Source: Mycolicibacterium setense (GTDB lineage: Bacteria > Actinomycetota > Actinomycetes > Mycobacteriales > Mycobacteriaceae). Taken from it: a stretch of 64,000 bases of DNA. The position numbers and the translations under genes were made by a program. The notes beneath the pieces are model-generated. The model ran no database searches. It was not told where the DNA came from and was given only the letters and a program-made list of their open reading frames with translations. The stretch's first letter is position 1, and each line of letters begins with the position of its first letter. Of this stretch, positions 53,644-62,043 are shown in pieces. The stretch covers positions 186,001 through 250,000 of the forward strand of contig NZ_JTJW01000005.1 in NCBI RefSeq assembly GCF_000805385.1, given 5' to 3'.

Positions 53644-54184
53644 TGCCGAGCCGGTCGACGAGCATCAGGAAGGCGGCGGCGAAATCGTTGTCGGCGGTAG
53701 CAGTCCGCACGGCATCCCAGTCGACCTGCTCGCGCACCGCGCGGGCCGCGGGCAGCAGCGCCGCGAAGTCGCAGTGGTGTTCGTTGAGCGAGCGCAACTT
53801 CTCCGCCACCACCAGCGTCGGCTTCAACACCGGCATCCGGATCGCCAGCACATCGAGCACTTCGGTGCACCCGAGCACGGACGCGTCCACCGACGCCCCG
53901 TTGAGCTGGTAGAGCACGTCGACCAGAACGTCGTCGTCGGTATAGGCCTTGAACAACCAGTCCTCGGGGACATGCACGATCTGGAACCCGGCTTTGCGCA
54001 ATGCCACCTCGGCCGCCTCGGCATCGGCCTCGGCGACCACAAAATCGACGTCGTGTACGGGTTCCGGACCGCCGTAGACCCACAGCGCGTAACTGCCGGC
54101 CAGCGCGAACTGCGGTCCGTGCGCCTTGAACGCCGACGCGGCGCGTTTGAGCGCGTCACGAAGGTCGTCGTTGCGGTCGAACAT
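53636..54184 (-). CDS. Nucleotidyltransferase-fold protein
   Basis: The protein has 182 residues: GSYALWVYGGPEPVHDVDFVV near residues 25-45 is the nucleotidyltransferase GS...D-x-D motif, with the second Asp pair intact. The rest is helical. Members include MNT-type antitoxins and antibiotic-modifying enzymes. The partner HEPN gene expected of a toxin-antitoxin pair is not adjacent, so the role is open. Start chosen as ATG 54184. A longer frame would run through a divergent gene. Confidence 0.72.
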   Translation of the reverse strand: MFDRNDDLRDALKRAASAFKAHGPQFALAGSYALWVYGGPEPVHDVDFVVAEADAEAAEVALRKAGFQIVHVPEDWLFKAYTDDDVLVDVLYQLNGASVDASVLGCTEVLDVLAIRMPVLKPTLVVAEKLRSLNEHHCDFAALLPAARAVREQVDWDAVRTATADNDFAAAFLMLVDRLGIT

Positions 54185-54247
54185 GTGCCATCCAGATCTG
54201 TCAGGCGTCGATGATGAAGCCGGCGCGGTCGTGGGTACTGAGTACCC

Positions 54248-55000
54248 ATGCGGTTGGCCACTTTCAACATCCTGCACGGACGCAGCGTCCACGACGGCGA
54301 AGTCGACCTGGACCGACTGGCCGCAGCCGTGGCCGAACTCGACGCCGACATCCTCGCGCTGCAAGAGGTGGACCTGGAACAGCCGCGCTCGGGCAAAGCC
54401 GACCTGACTGCCGTCGCCGCCGGCGCGATGAACGCCGTGCACCACCGCTTCGTCGCCGCGATCTCCGGGACCCCCGGCGCCACCTGGATGGCCGCGACCG
54501 GCCGCGAGCAGCCCGGAACCGCCGCCTACGGCATCGCCCTTCTCACCCGGTATCCGGTGGAGAACTGGCAGGTGCTGCGGGTTCCGCGGATCCCGTTCCG
54601 GTTTCCGATGTACGTCTCGGGGATCCGCCGTTTCCGCATCGTCCATGAAGAACCCCGGGCCGCGATGGTGGCCCGCATCGACACTCCGCTCGGCCCACTC
54701 ACGGTCGCCAACACCCACCTTTCCTTCGTGCCCGGGTGGAATCGGGTGCAACTTCGGCATCTGGTGCGCGATCTGGGCGGTTTCCCGGGACCGAGGATTC
54801 TCATGGGCGATCTGAACTCGGGCGCACCGGCGCACTGGCGCCCACTGGGTGCCGCGCCGACGTTTCCCGCCGACACGCCGACGACCCAACTCGACCACAT
54901 CCTCACCGACGACCCCACGTTGTCCGCCGACGCATGCACCGCGCCGCACCTACCGATTTCGGATCACCGGGCGCTGGTCGTCGACATTTCGACGCCTTGA
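54248..55000 (+). CDS. Endonuclease/exonuclease/phosphatase family protein
   Basis: This 250-residue EEP-fold protein has TFNILHGRS at the N-terminus, LQEVDLEQPRS (metal Glu), PRILMGDLNSGAP, QLDHILTD and SDHRALVVDI at the C-terminus. All catalytic elements are present. It is a metal-dependent phosphodiesterase, with an unknown substrate. It lies 18 bases before the mannosidase gene and could share its transcript. Confidence 0.87.
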   Translation: MRLATFNILHGRSVHDGEVDLDRLAAAVAELDADILALQEVDLEQPRSGKADLTAVAAGAMNAVHHRFVAAISGTPGATWMAATGREQPGTAAYGIALLTRYPVENWQVLRVPRIPFRFPMYVSGIRRFRIVHEEPRAAMVARIDTPLGPLTVANTHLSFVPGWNRVQLRHLVRDLGGFPGPRILMGDLNSGAPAHWRPLGAAPTFPADTPTTQLDHILTDDPTLSADACTAPHLPISDHRALVVDISTP

Positions 55001-55018
55001 GGTCGTAGGGTTCTGCAG

Positions 55019-58000
55019 ATGCACGTCACGTCAGTGGAGACGACGGAGCTGTTTGCCGGGTCGCAGGATGCCCCTCGGCAGCTGGTTCGGGTGCGATACG
55101 AGGCCTGCGCCTCGCCGACGCCCGTGCGGATCAGCGGGGATGGACTCTCCGGTGAGGCGATGGCCGCAGCAGGAGACGGCACCGTCGAGATACCGGTGGA
55201 CGTCGAGCGGGGTCTGCCCGGCGAGATCCGGCGCGCCCGGGTGGGCTCGACCGATTTCGAGTTCACCGTCGCCGAACCGGGCTGGACGATGTACATGATC
55301 AGCCACTTCCACTACGACCCCGTCTGGTGGAACACCCAGGCTGCCTACACCAGCGTGTGGACCGAGGACCCGCCCGGACAATGCCGCCAGACCAACGGAT
55401 TCGACCTGGTACACGCCCACCTGGAAATGGCCCGGCGCGAACCGGAATACAAGTTCGTGCTGGCCGAGGTGGACTATCTCAAGCCCTACTGGGACGCCCG
55501 GCCGCAAGACCGGGCCGATCTGCGCCGGTTCATCGCCGAGGGGCGCGTCGAGATCATGGGCGGCACCTACAACGAGCCCAACACCAACCTCACCAGCCCG
55601 GAGACCGCGATCCGGAACTTCGTGGCGGGCATGGGTTTTCAGCGTGACGTGTTGGGCGCCGAGCCCGCCACCGCCTGGCAGCTCGACGTGTTCGGGCACG
55701 ACCCCCAGTTTCCCGGGATGGCGGCCGACGTCGGTCTGACCTCCAGTTCGTGGGCGCGCGGACCTCATCACCAATGGGGTCCGATGCAAAACGACGGCGA
55801 CCCCGAGCGCATGCAGTTCGCGAGCGAGTTCGAGTGGATCGCGCCGTCGGGCCGAGGCCTTCTCACCCATTACATGCCAGCGCACTATTCGGCCGGATGG
55901 TGGATGGACTCGTCCGCTTCACTGGCCGAGGCGGAGGAATCCACCTACACGCTGTTCACCAAACTCAAGCGAGTTGCGTTGACCCGCAACGTGCTCCTGC
56001 CGGTCGGCACCGATTACACCCCGCCCAACAAGTGGGTCACCGAGATCCATCGCGACTGGAACTCACGCTACGTCTGGCCGAAGTTCGTGTGCGCGTTGCC
56101 GTCCGAGTTCTTCAGCGCGGTGCGCGCCGAAGTCGACGAGCGTGGCATCACGCCGTCGCCGCAGACCCGCGACATGAATCCGATCTACACCGGCAAAGAC
56201 GTGTCCTACATCGACACCAAACAGGCCAACCGGGCCGCCGAGGATGCGGTGCTCGACGCCGAGCGGTTCTCGGTGTTCGCCGGACTGCTCGGCGGTGCGG
56301 ACTATCCGCAGGCCGCGATGACCAAGGCGTGGGTGCAGCTGGCCTACGGCGCGCATCACGACGCCATCACCGGATCGGAATCCGACCAGGTCTACCTCGA
56401 CCTGTTGACCGGCTGGCGCGACGCCTGGGAGTTGGGCGTCACCGCTCGCGACAACGCGTTGGCGGTGTTGTCGGAGGCGGTGGGCGGGCAGGAGCGGAGC
56501 GACCGGGGGATGGGCACCGGCGGGCAGGAGCGGAGCGACCGGGGGATGGGCACCGGCGGGCAGGAGCGGAGCGACCGGGGGATGGGCACCGGCGGGCAGG
56601 AGCGGAGCGACCGGGGGATGGGCACCGTCGTCGTCTGGAACTCCTTGGCGCACAGCCGAACCGACATTGTCACCGTCCACCTGGACGCACCGTTCCCCGG
56701 GGCGGTACTCGACAGCGACGGCCATGAGGTCCCCGTGCTCGTCGAGCACGACGGCGCCACGGTGAGCTGGCCGGCCCGCGAGGTCCCGTCGCTGGGCTGG
56801 CAGTCTTACCAGTTCGTATCCGGGACACCGCGCGGCTGGGAACCGGTGGCCGGCACCGAGATCAGCAACGGCCGCTACCGGCTGCGCGTCGACGCGGCCC
56901 GCGGCGGCGGGGTGTGCTCGCTGCTGGACGACGGACGCGAGCTCATCGCCGACGGCGGTGTCGGCAATGAACTGGCCGTGTACGAGGAGTATTCGGCCCA
57001 CCCGGAGGCCGGGGAAGGGCCGTGGCACCTGCTGCCCACAGGGCCGGTGGTGTGTTCCTCGGCCGCCCCGGCCGAGGATGTGCAGTGTTACCGAAGTGCG
57101 CTCGGAGAGCGCGTGATCGTGCGGGGCCGCATCGGAGACCTGCTGCGCTACACGCAGGTCATCACACTGTGGTCGGATGTCGAACGTGTCGACTGCCGGA
57201 CGGTCATCGATGAATTCGTCGGTGCCGACCGCCTGGTGCGGCTGCGGTGGCCCTGTCCGGTGCCCGGGGCGTTGCCGGTGAGTGAGGTCGGCGACGCCGT
57301 GATCGGCCGCGGATTCGGGCTCATGCACCCCCCCGGTGCCGGTCGCGCCGTCGACGCCGCGCAACACCCGTGGACACTGGACAACCCGGCCTACGGTTGG
57401 TTCGGCCTGTCCTCGGCGGTCCGGGTGCGGATCGGCGCGGCGGTAAGGGCCGTATCGGTGGCCGAGGTGGTCGCGCCCGACGGTGCGAACCCGCGCGATC
57501 TGATGGTGGCCCTGGTGCGGGCGGGCGTCACCGCGACGTGCAGTGCGGCGGACAAGCCCCGCTACGGCGATCTCAGCGTGGACTCCAACCTGCCCGACAC
57601 CCGCTTCGCACTCGGCGGTCCGGACGAAAACCCCTTCACCGCAGCTGTTCTGGCCGAAGCCGACGTCGCGTACGCCGACGAGCTCAAACGTCAGATCGAT
57701 GCGACCGGATCAGCTCGGGTATGGGTGCCCGCCGCCGCGCCGTTGACCGAGCACTGGGTACCCGGGGCAGATCTGCGTGGAGTGCGCACCCTGCCGGTGC
57801 TGATCCTGGCCGGTGACATCGACGCAGTCGTCGATGACCTGGGCAACGCCGAGATCGTCGTCAGCCAGCAGGCTCCCGCGGGGACCGAGCCGTTCGAAGC
57901 CCGCACCGTCGCACTGCTGAACCGGGGTGTGCCGAGTTTCGCCGTCGATGCCGACGGCACCCTGCACACGTCGCTCATGCGATCCTGCACCGGATGGCCG

Positions 58001-59293
58001 TCCGGCACCTGGATCGACCCGCCAAGGCGCACCGCTCCCGACGGCTCGAACTTCCAATTGCAGCACTGGACGCACACATTCGACTACGCACTGGTCGCAG
58101 GCGCCGGTGACTGGCGGGCCGCCGGAATCGCGCCATGCGCCGCGGAATTCAACCGGCCGCTGCAGCCGGTTGTCGCCGAGACAGCCGGCGGCGGCGGATT
58201 ACCGCCGTGGGGATCCCTGCTGGAAATCGAGCCGGCAGGCTCGGTGCAACTCGGCGCACTCAAGGCCGCCGGTAATCCGCTGGCCTCAGGCAGTGTGCGT
58301 AGTGCCGATCCGGCCGACGGTGTCACCGCGCGACTGGTTGAGATCACGGGTACGAGCACGGAAGTCACGCTCCGTTCCGGTCTGCGCGCGGTCTCTGGCG
58401 CCGCCCACGTCAACCTGCTGGAGGAACCGACGCCTGAGCAGCCGTCAGATCTCAGGCTGCACGGCTACCAGATCGCCACCGTGTCAACCCGACTCAACCT
58501 GCCCAAGGTGCTGCGCGCCGAACACCGGCAACTGGCACCGGAGGCCGAGGCGGCCCAGCCGCTGTACGCCCGCTACTGGCTGCACAATCGCGGCCCGGCG
58601 CCGCTGGGTGGCCTTCCTGCCGTCGCGTACCTGCATCCGGAGAGCATCACCGGGCAACCTGGTGCAGACGTGGTGGTCCGCCTGACCGCGGCCAGTGATT
58701 GCACCGACGACGCGCTGCACGGGCGCGTGAGGTTGTACGGGCCACCCGGGTGGGAGGTGCAGCCAGCGGAGCTGCCGTACGTGTTGCCGCCCGGGGAGCA
58801 TCTGGAAACCGATGTGGTGCTGAGCATTCCGGCCGGTGCTGAGCCCGGGCTGTACCCGGTGCGCGCCGAACTCGCCGTGACCGGCGGTGGTTCGGCTCTG
58901 CCACCCTCGTGGCGGCAGCTGGTCGAGGACGTCTGCATCGTCACGATCGGTGGGGCCGGTGCCGACTCCGAATCCCACGTGCTCAAGCTGGTGTCCGAGC
59001 CGCAGGCGGTCCACGTCAGGCCCGGTGGGACCGCGCGCCTGGCGATCATCATCGGCACCGACGCGCGGACGAGCCTGGCCGCCGAGGCGCACCTCATCAG
59101 CCCGTGGGGAACCTGGGAATGGATGGGGCCGGCCGCGGCGGGTGTCGAAGTGCCCGCCGGTGGTACCGCCGAGATCGAATTCGATGTCGCACCGCCGTCG
59201 TGGGTTGAGCCGGGGGAATGGTGGGCGTTGATCCGGGTGGGGTGTGCCGGACGGCTGATCTACTCACCCGCGGTGAAGGTGACGGTCCGGTGA
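55019..59293 (+). CDS. Large GH38 alpha-mannosidase (Rv0648-like)
   Basis: This 1424-residue glycoside hydrolase family 38 enzyme has ISHFHYDPVWW near residues 97-107 as its zinc-binding start and QLDVFGHDPQFPG (Asp 223) as the expected nucleophile region. A central helical domain with HHDAITGSESDQVY follows. Beyond residue 540 lie beta-sandwich domains including a C-terminal tail. It cleaves alpha-mannose from glycans, perhaps recycling mannose from cell-envelope mannans. No signal peptide is seen, so it is probably cytoplasmic. Position matches Rv0648. Four perfect 12-residue repeats at 489-536 are unusual. Its stop overlaps the next gene's start. Confidence 0.92.
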   Translation: MHVTSVETTELFAGSQDAPRQLVRVRYEACASPTPVRISGDGLSGEAMAAAGDGTVEIPVDVERGLPGEIRRARVGSTDFEFTVAEPGWTMYMISHFHYDPVWWNTQAAYTSVWTEDPPGQCRQTNGFDLVHAHLEMARREPEYKFVLAEVDYLKPYWDARPQDRADLRRFIAEGRVEIMGGTYNEPNTNLTSPETAIRNFVAGMGFQRDVLGAEPATAWQLDVFGHDPQFPGMAADVGLTSSSWARGPHHQWGPMQNDGDPERMQFASEFEWIAPSGRGLLTHYMPAHYSAGWWMDSSASLAEAEESTYTLFTKLKRVALTRNVLLPVGTDYTPPNKWVTEIHRDWNSRYVWPKFVCALPSEFFSAVRAEVDERGITPSPQTRDMNPIYTGKDVSYIDTKQANRAAEDAVLDAERFSVFAGLLGGADYPQAAMTKAWVQLAYGAHHDAITGSESDQVYLDLLTGWRDAWELGVTARDNALAVLSEAVGGQERSDRGMGTGGQERSDRGMGTGGQERSDRGMGTGGQERSDRGMGTVVVWNSLAHSRTDIVTVHLDAPFPGAVLDSDGHEVPVLVEHDGATVSWPAREVPSLGWQSYQFVSGTPRGWEPVAGTEISNGRYRLRVDAARGGGVCSLLDDGRELIADGGVGNELAVYEEYSAHPEAGEGPWHLLPTGPVVCSSAAPAEDVQCYRSALGERVIVRGRIGDLLRYTQVITLWSDVERVDCRTVIDEFVGADRLVRLRWPCPVPGALPVSEVGDAVIGRGFGLMHPPGAGRAVDAAQHPWTLDNPAYGWFGLSSAVRVRIGAAVRAVSVAEVVAPDGANPRDLMVALVRAGVTATCSAADKPRYGDLSVDSNLPDTRFALGGPDENPFTAAVLAEADVAYADELKRQIDATGSARVWVPAAAPLTEHWVPGADLRGVRTLPVLILAGDIDAVVDDLGNAEIVVSQQAPAGTEPFEARTVALLNRGVPSFAVDADGTLHTSLMRSCTGWPSGTWIDPPRRTAPDGSNFQLQHWTHTFDYALVAGAGDWRAAGIAPCAAEFNRPLQPVVAETAGGGGLPPWGSLLEIEPAGSVQLGALKAAGNPLASGSVRSADPADGVTARLVEITGTSTEVTLRSGLRAVSGAAHVNLLEEPTPEQPSDLRLHGYQIATVSTRLNLPKVLRAEHRQLAPEAEAAQPLYARYWLHNRGPAPLGGLPAVAYLHPESITGQPGADVVVRLTAASDCTDDALHGRVRLYGPPGWEVQPAELPYVLPPGEHLETDVVLSIPAGAEPGLYPVRAELAVTGGGSALPPSWRQLVEDVCIVTIGGAGADSESHVLKLVSEPQAVHVRPGGTARLAIIIGTDARTSLAAEAHLISPWGTWEWMGPAAAGVEVPAGGTAEIEFDVAPPSWVEPGEWWALIRVGCAGRLIYSPAVKVTVR
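56483..56626 (+). repeat. Four perfect 36-bp repeats inside the mannosidase gene
   Basis: Four identical 36-base units, each starting GGCGGGCAGGAGCGGAGCGA and ending GGGCACC, lie in frame and encode GGQERSDRGMGT four times (residues 489-536). They fall between the helical domain (AVLSEAV) and the next beta domain (VVVWNSLAHSRTDIV). This junction would tolerate extra sequence. Confidence 0.95.
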
Positions 59294-59898
59294 ACTTCGC
59301 GGCGCGAGTAGCCGGAAAACCGGTGTCGATCAAGGAGATCGATGAGCGTGAGGCCACGCTGCGCGCGGGTAACCGGGCCTCCGCGCTACCGCGGCCAGGA
59401 ACCAGCGAGGGCCGTCAGTTGCGTCGCTGGCTCACCCAACTGGTGGTGGCCGAGCGGGTGATCGACGACGAGGCGATGGCGCGCGGACTGTCCGGGGTCG
59501 GTGCTCCCACGCTGGCTGAGGTGCTGCCGGATACCGCGGCGCGTTTGGAGATCGGCAGTGTGGCCGCCGCCGCGCTGGGCTCGTCCCCGGCCCGGGCGGT
59601 GTTCGCCGATGTGACTGCCGCCGTTGATGTTTCGGATGCCGATGTGGCCGATTACCACGCGCGCAATCCACTGCGTTTCGCTGCGTCCCCGGCCGGGTCG
59701 CACGGATGGCGCACGCCTCCTGTCGCGCCGTCACTCAACGAGGTTCACGACCGGATTCTCGGCCACCTTCGAGCGGCGGCGCGACGGCGAGCGTTCCGGC
59801 AATGGTTGGACGAGCGTTGCGCGGCCCTGGTGGAACTGTCGCCCGGCTATGAACATCCCGGCGACCCCCGGCAGCCGGACAACACGCACAAGCACTAG
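59290..59898 (+). CDS. PpiC/SurA-like small protein coupled to the mannosidase
   Basis: The protein has 202 residues with a GTG start at 59290 overlapping the mannosidase stop (GTGA). The pattern VNFAARVAGKPVSIKEIDEREATLRAG ... RQLRRWLTQLVVAERVIDDEAMARG resembles the N-terminal helical part of parvulin-type chaperones, and SDADVADYHARNPLRFAAS resembles the linker before the isomerase domain, but the isomerase domain itself is not present. A chaperone-like or binding role for the mannosidase is a guess. No signal peptide is seen. Confidence 0.65.
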   Translation: MNFAARVAGKPVSIKEIDEREATLRAGNRASALPRPGTSEGRQLRRWLTQLVVAERVIDDEAMARGLSGVGAPTLAEVLPDTAARLEIGSVAAAALGSSPARAVFADVTAAVDVSDADVADYHARNPLRFAASPAGSHGWRTPPVAPSLNEVHDRILGHLRAAARRRAFRQWLDERCAALVELSPGYEHPGDPRQPDNTHKH

Positions 59899-59911
59899 AG
59901 GTGAGACCCGC

Positions 59912-60817
59912 ATGGCACCGGAAACCCTGACAGTCGCGGTCGACGTCGGCGGTACCAAGATCGCCGCGGGCGTGGTCGATCATGCCGGACGCCTGGTCCA
60001 TCGGGCCCAGCTGCCGACCCCGGATGGTGACGGCGAGGCGGTGTGGGCCGTCGTCGAGAAGTTGCTCGCTGAGGCCATGCGGATCGCGGACGGGCGCGCG
60101 ACTGCCGTCGGCGTTGCTTCCGCCGGGCCGATCGACCTGCCCAACGGCACCGTGAGCCCCATCAACATCGTTGAGTGGCAAGACTTTCCGATTGTCGAGC
60201 GGATCGCCGGCGCGACCCGTCTGCCGGTGCGACTCGGCGGCGACGGGCTGTGTATGGCGCTGGGGGAGCAGTGGTGCGGTGCCGGCCGGGATGCGCAGTT
60301 CCTGCTCGGCATGGTGGTGTCGACCGGGGTCGGTGGCGGCCTGGTGCTCGACGGCGCACCGTATGACGGCCGCACCGGCAACGCCGGCCACGTCGGCCAT
60401 GTGGTCGTCGACCCCGACGGCGGTGAGTTGTGTACCTGCGGCGGACACGGCTGTGTCGAGACCATCGCGTCAGGCCCGAGCATGGTTCGGTGGGCCCGAC
60501 GGCACGGATGGGACGGAACCGATGCCAAGGCGCTCGGCGATGCGGCGAATCACGGAGATGAATTGGCCGTCAAGACATTTGATCGCGGCGCCCGCGCGGT
60601 GGCCGCGATGATCGCCTCGGTGGGCGCAGTGTGCGACCTGGACCTGGTGGTGATCGGCGGAGGAGTCGCCAAGTCCGGGGCACTGCTGTTCGACCCGCTG
60701 CGCGCGGCGCTGGCCGACTACGCCGGGCTGGACTTCCTGCGCGGGCTTCGGGTGGTGCCGGCCGAACTCGGCGGGGACGCCGGTCTGGTCGGCGCGGCGG
60801 CGCTGGTGCGCGCCTGA
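59912..60817 (+). CDS. ROK-family sugar kinase (glucokinase-like, Rv0650-like)
   Basis: The protein has 301 residues: ATP-binding VAVDVGGTKIAAGVV near 8-22, sugar/phosphate region GVASAGPIDLPNGTVSPINI and zinc signature CTCGGHGCVETIASG. It should phosphorylate glucose, mannose or a related hexose. Its place just after the mannosidase suggests it handles the released sugar. It may be co-transcribed. Its 3' 100 bases are overlapped by the HxlR gene on the other strand. Confidence 0.92.
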   Translation: MAPETLTVAVDVGGTKIAAGVVDHAGRLVHRAQLPTPDGDGEAVWAVVEKLLAEAMRIADGRATAVGVASAGPIDLPNGTVSPINIVEWQDFPIVERIAGATRLPVRLGGDGLCMALGEQWCGAGRDAQFLLGMVVSTGVGGGLVLDGAPYDGRTGNAGHVGHVVVDPDGGELCTCGGHGCVETIASGPSMVRWARRHGWDGTDAKALGDAANHGDELAVKTFDRGARAVAAMIASVGAVCDLDLVVIGGGVAKSGALLFDPLRAALADYAGLDFLRGLRVVPAELGGDAGLVGAAALVRA

Positions 60818-61176
60818 GGTTGTCGCCGCGCCGGGTGCCTCGGCTTCTGCTGCTGGATCGCCATGTGGGTGCGGCCCCATGCGCACAGCGCCTCCAGCAC
60901 GGGCGCCAGCGTCATGCCGTACTCGGAGATCGAGTAATGCACGCATGGTGGCACGGTGCCCGCGTCGTGGCGGTCGATGATCCCGGCGTCGACCAGATCA
61001 TGCAGATGGCGGATGAGCATGCGTTCGGTGATGTCGGGGATGCTGCGGCGGAGTTCAGCGGTGCGCATCGGCCCGTCCGCCAACCGCCACAGGATGGTGC
61101 CCTTCCAGCGCCCGTCGATGACCGACAGGGTCGCGTCGATCGGGCAGTCGCCGACCTCTTTCTTGGAAACCGCCAT
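60718..61176 (-). CDS. HxlR-family transcriptional regulator with unusual C-terminal tail
   Basis: The protein has 152 residues. The HxlR core (CPIDATLSVIDGRWKGTILWRLADGPMRTAELRRSIPDITERMLIRHLHDLVDAGII) is complete within about 110 residues. The remaining 40 residues are basic and Pro/Ser/Ala-rich and lie over the end of the ROK gene on the opposite strand. Start at ATG 61176 follows GGAAGG. The redox-active Cys 17 typical of some HxlR proteins is present near the start. Divergent from the DUF1772-like gene. Confidence 0.82.
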   Translation of the reverse strand: MAVSKKEVGDCPIDATLSVIDGRWKGTILWRLADGPMRTAELRRSIPDITERMLIRHLHDLVDAGIIDRHDAGTVPPCVHYSISEYGMTLAPVLEALCAWGRTHMAIQQQKPRHPARRQPQARTSAAAPTRPASPPSSAGTTRSPRRKSSPA

Positions 61177-61195
61177 GGTTCCGACCTTCCGCATG

Positions 61196-61238
61196 CTGAC
61201 TAATTTGTCAGTACCTTGTTTTTTGGCAGCGTACTGAC
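61196..61238. promoter_or_regulatory. HxlR operator candidate with three half-sites
   Basis: CTGAC-TAATTT-GTCAG (61196-61211) forms one inverted repeat, and GTCAGTAC (61207-61214) with GTACTGAC (61231-61238) forms another, 16 bases apart. Both lie between the HxlR gene and the divergent DUF1772-like gene. Confidence 0.7.
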
Positions 61239-61251
61239 CAGGGTCGATGGT

Positions 61252-61716
61252 GTGAACGAAATCGTGCAAATTCTCGCCGTGATCATCACCGGACCGCTTC
61301 TCGGCGTCGAGTTCGGCGTCGCCGCTTTCACCAACCCGATCCTGAGGCGACTGCCCGACGCCGCCTACCGGCAGGCCCGCGGCACCGGCGCAGGGATCCT
61401 CGGCACGGTGATGCCGTTCTGGTACGCGGGGGCGATCGCGCTGTTGATCGGCGCCGCGGCGTGGAGTGCGGGGCCGTTGCTCATCACGGCGGTGGTGCTG
61501 ATGGGTCTGGTCATGCTTCTGTCCGTCACCACGCTGGTGCCGATCAACAACCGCGTCGCGGCGGGATTCGGCGGTGATGAGAACCGTGCTGAGGACGGTG
61601 ATGAGAACCCTGATCAGTTCCATGAGCTGGCCCGACGCTGGGACCGGCTGCACTGGCTGCGGGTGGCATTACTGGCGGCGGCATTCGTGCTGCTGGTCGT
61701 TGCGGGCGCACGCTGA
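61252..61716 (+). CDS. DUF1772-like four-span membrane protein
   Basis: The protein has 154 residues: four hydrophobic segments and the family features VNEIVQILAVIITGPLLGVEFGVAAFTNPIL, RRLPDAAYRQARG and VPINNRVA. DUF1772 proteins are of unknown function, often next to redox or multidrug regulators. A GTG start at 61252 with CAGGG upstream is preferred to TTG 61216, which lies within the operator zone. Divergent from HxlR, hence probably its target. Confidence 0.82.
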   Translation: MNEIVQILAVIITGPLLGVEFGVAAFTNPILRRLPDAAYRQARGTGAGILGTVMPFWYAGAIALLIGAAAWSAGPLLITAVVLMGLVMLLSVTTLVPINNRVAAGFGGDENRAEDGDENPDQFHELARRWDRLHWLRVALLAAAFVLLVVAGAR

Positions 61717-61760
61717 CGCAGCGAAAAAGGTGCAGAAGGGCAAAGCTGGACGCAGACGTT

Positions 61761-61790
61761 TTGGCTGATCGGTGGGTGCTCGGCTACTCT
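61761..61790 (+). promoter_or_regulatory. Candidate rplJ operon promoter
   Basis: TTGGCT (61761-61766), an 18-base spacer and TACTCT (61785-61790) fit a SigA-type promoter. It is just upstream of the structured rplJ leader. Confidence 0.6.
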
Positions 61791-61800
61791 GGTCGAGTTC

Positions 61801-61920
61801 CACCGAAGACCGTCGGTCACCGATGGGCCGCTTGCGCGAAGCGCAGGTAGCTCGGCAATCGGTTGAAGGTCCCGGGAGTACCCGGGCGGCCCACGCAGGA
61901 GGACGAGGCTAGACCAGTTT
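61801..61920 (+). ncRNA. Ribosomal protein L10 leader (rplJ cis-regulatory RNA)
   Basis: The 5' untranslated region of rplJ contains compact hairpins, including TGCGC-GAA-GCGCA (61833-61845) and CCCGGG-AGTA-CCCGGG (61871-61886), ending in the AGGAGGACGAGG segment. This layout matches the known L10 leader, in which free L10 with L7/L12 binds and lowers expression of rplJ-rplL. The 61717-62043 gap is filled by the promoter, this leader and the attenuator hairpin. Confidence 0.8.
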
Positions 61921-61937
61921 CGTGCTGGGTATATCTG

Positions 61938-61963
61938 CGCCCCGACCTGTCTGCGTCGGGGCG
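61938..61963 (+). terminator. Attenuator-like hairpin in the rplJ leader
   Basis: CGCCCCGAC-CTGTCTGC-GTCGGGGCG makes a nine-pair G/C-rich hairpin, followed by TTCGTCATTT. Placed between the L10 leader and rplJ, it suits transcription attenuation under L10 control. Confidence 0.65.
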
Positions 61964-62043
61964 TTCGTCATTTCCGGACCTGATTGTTCGTCCGATTGGC
62001 GGTTCGAGGCGGGACGCCCGATACCCACCACAAGGAGGCATGC

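Noticed and set aside
53636..54949. Nucleotidyltransferase gene starting at 54949 (437 residues)
   Set aside because: The first 255 residues are antisense to the EEP gene and have shadow composition. The ATG at 54184 gives the whole recognisable domain.
61177..61653. Longer HxlR gene starting at 61653
   Set aside because: The extra residues are antisense to the DUF1772-like gene. The ATG at 61176 follows a good ribosome binding site.
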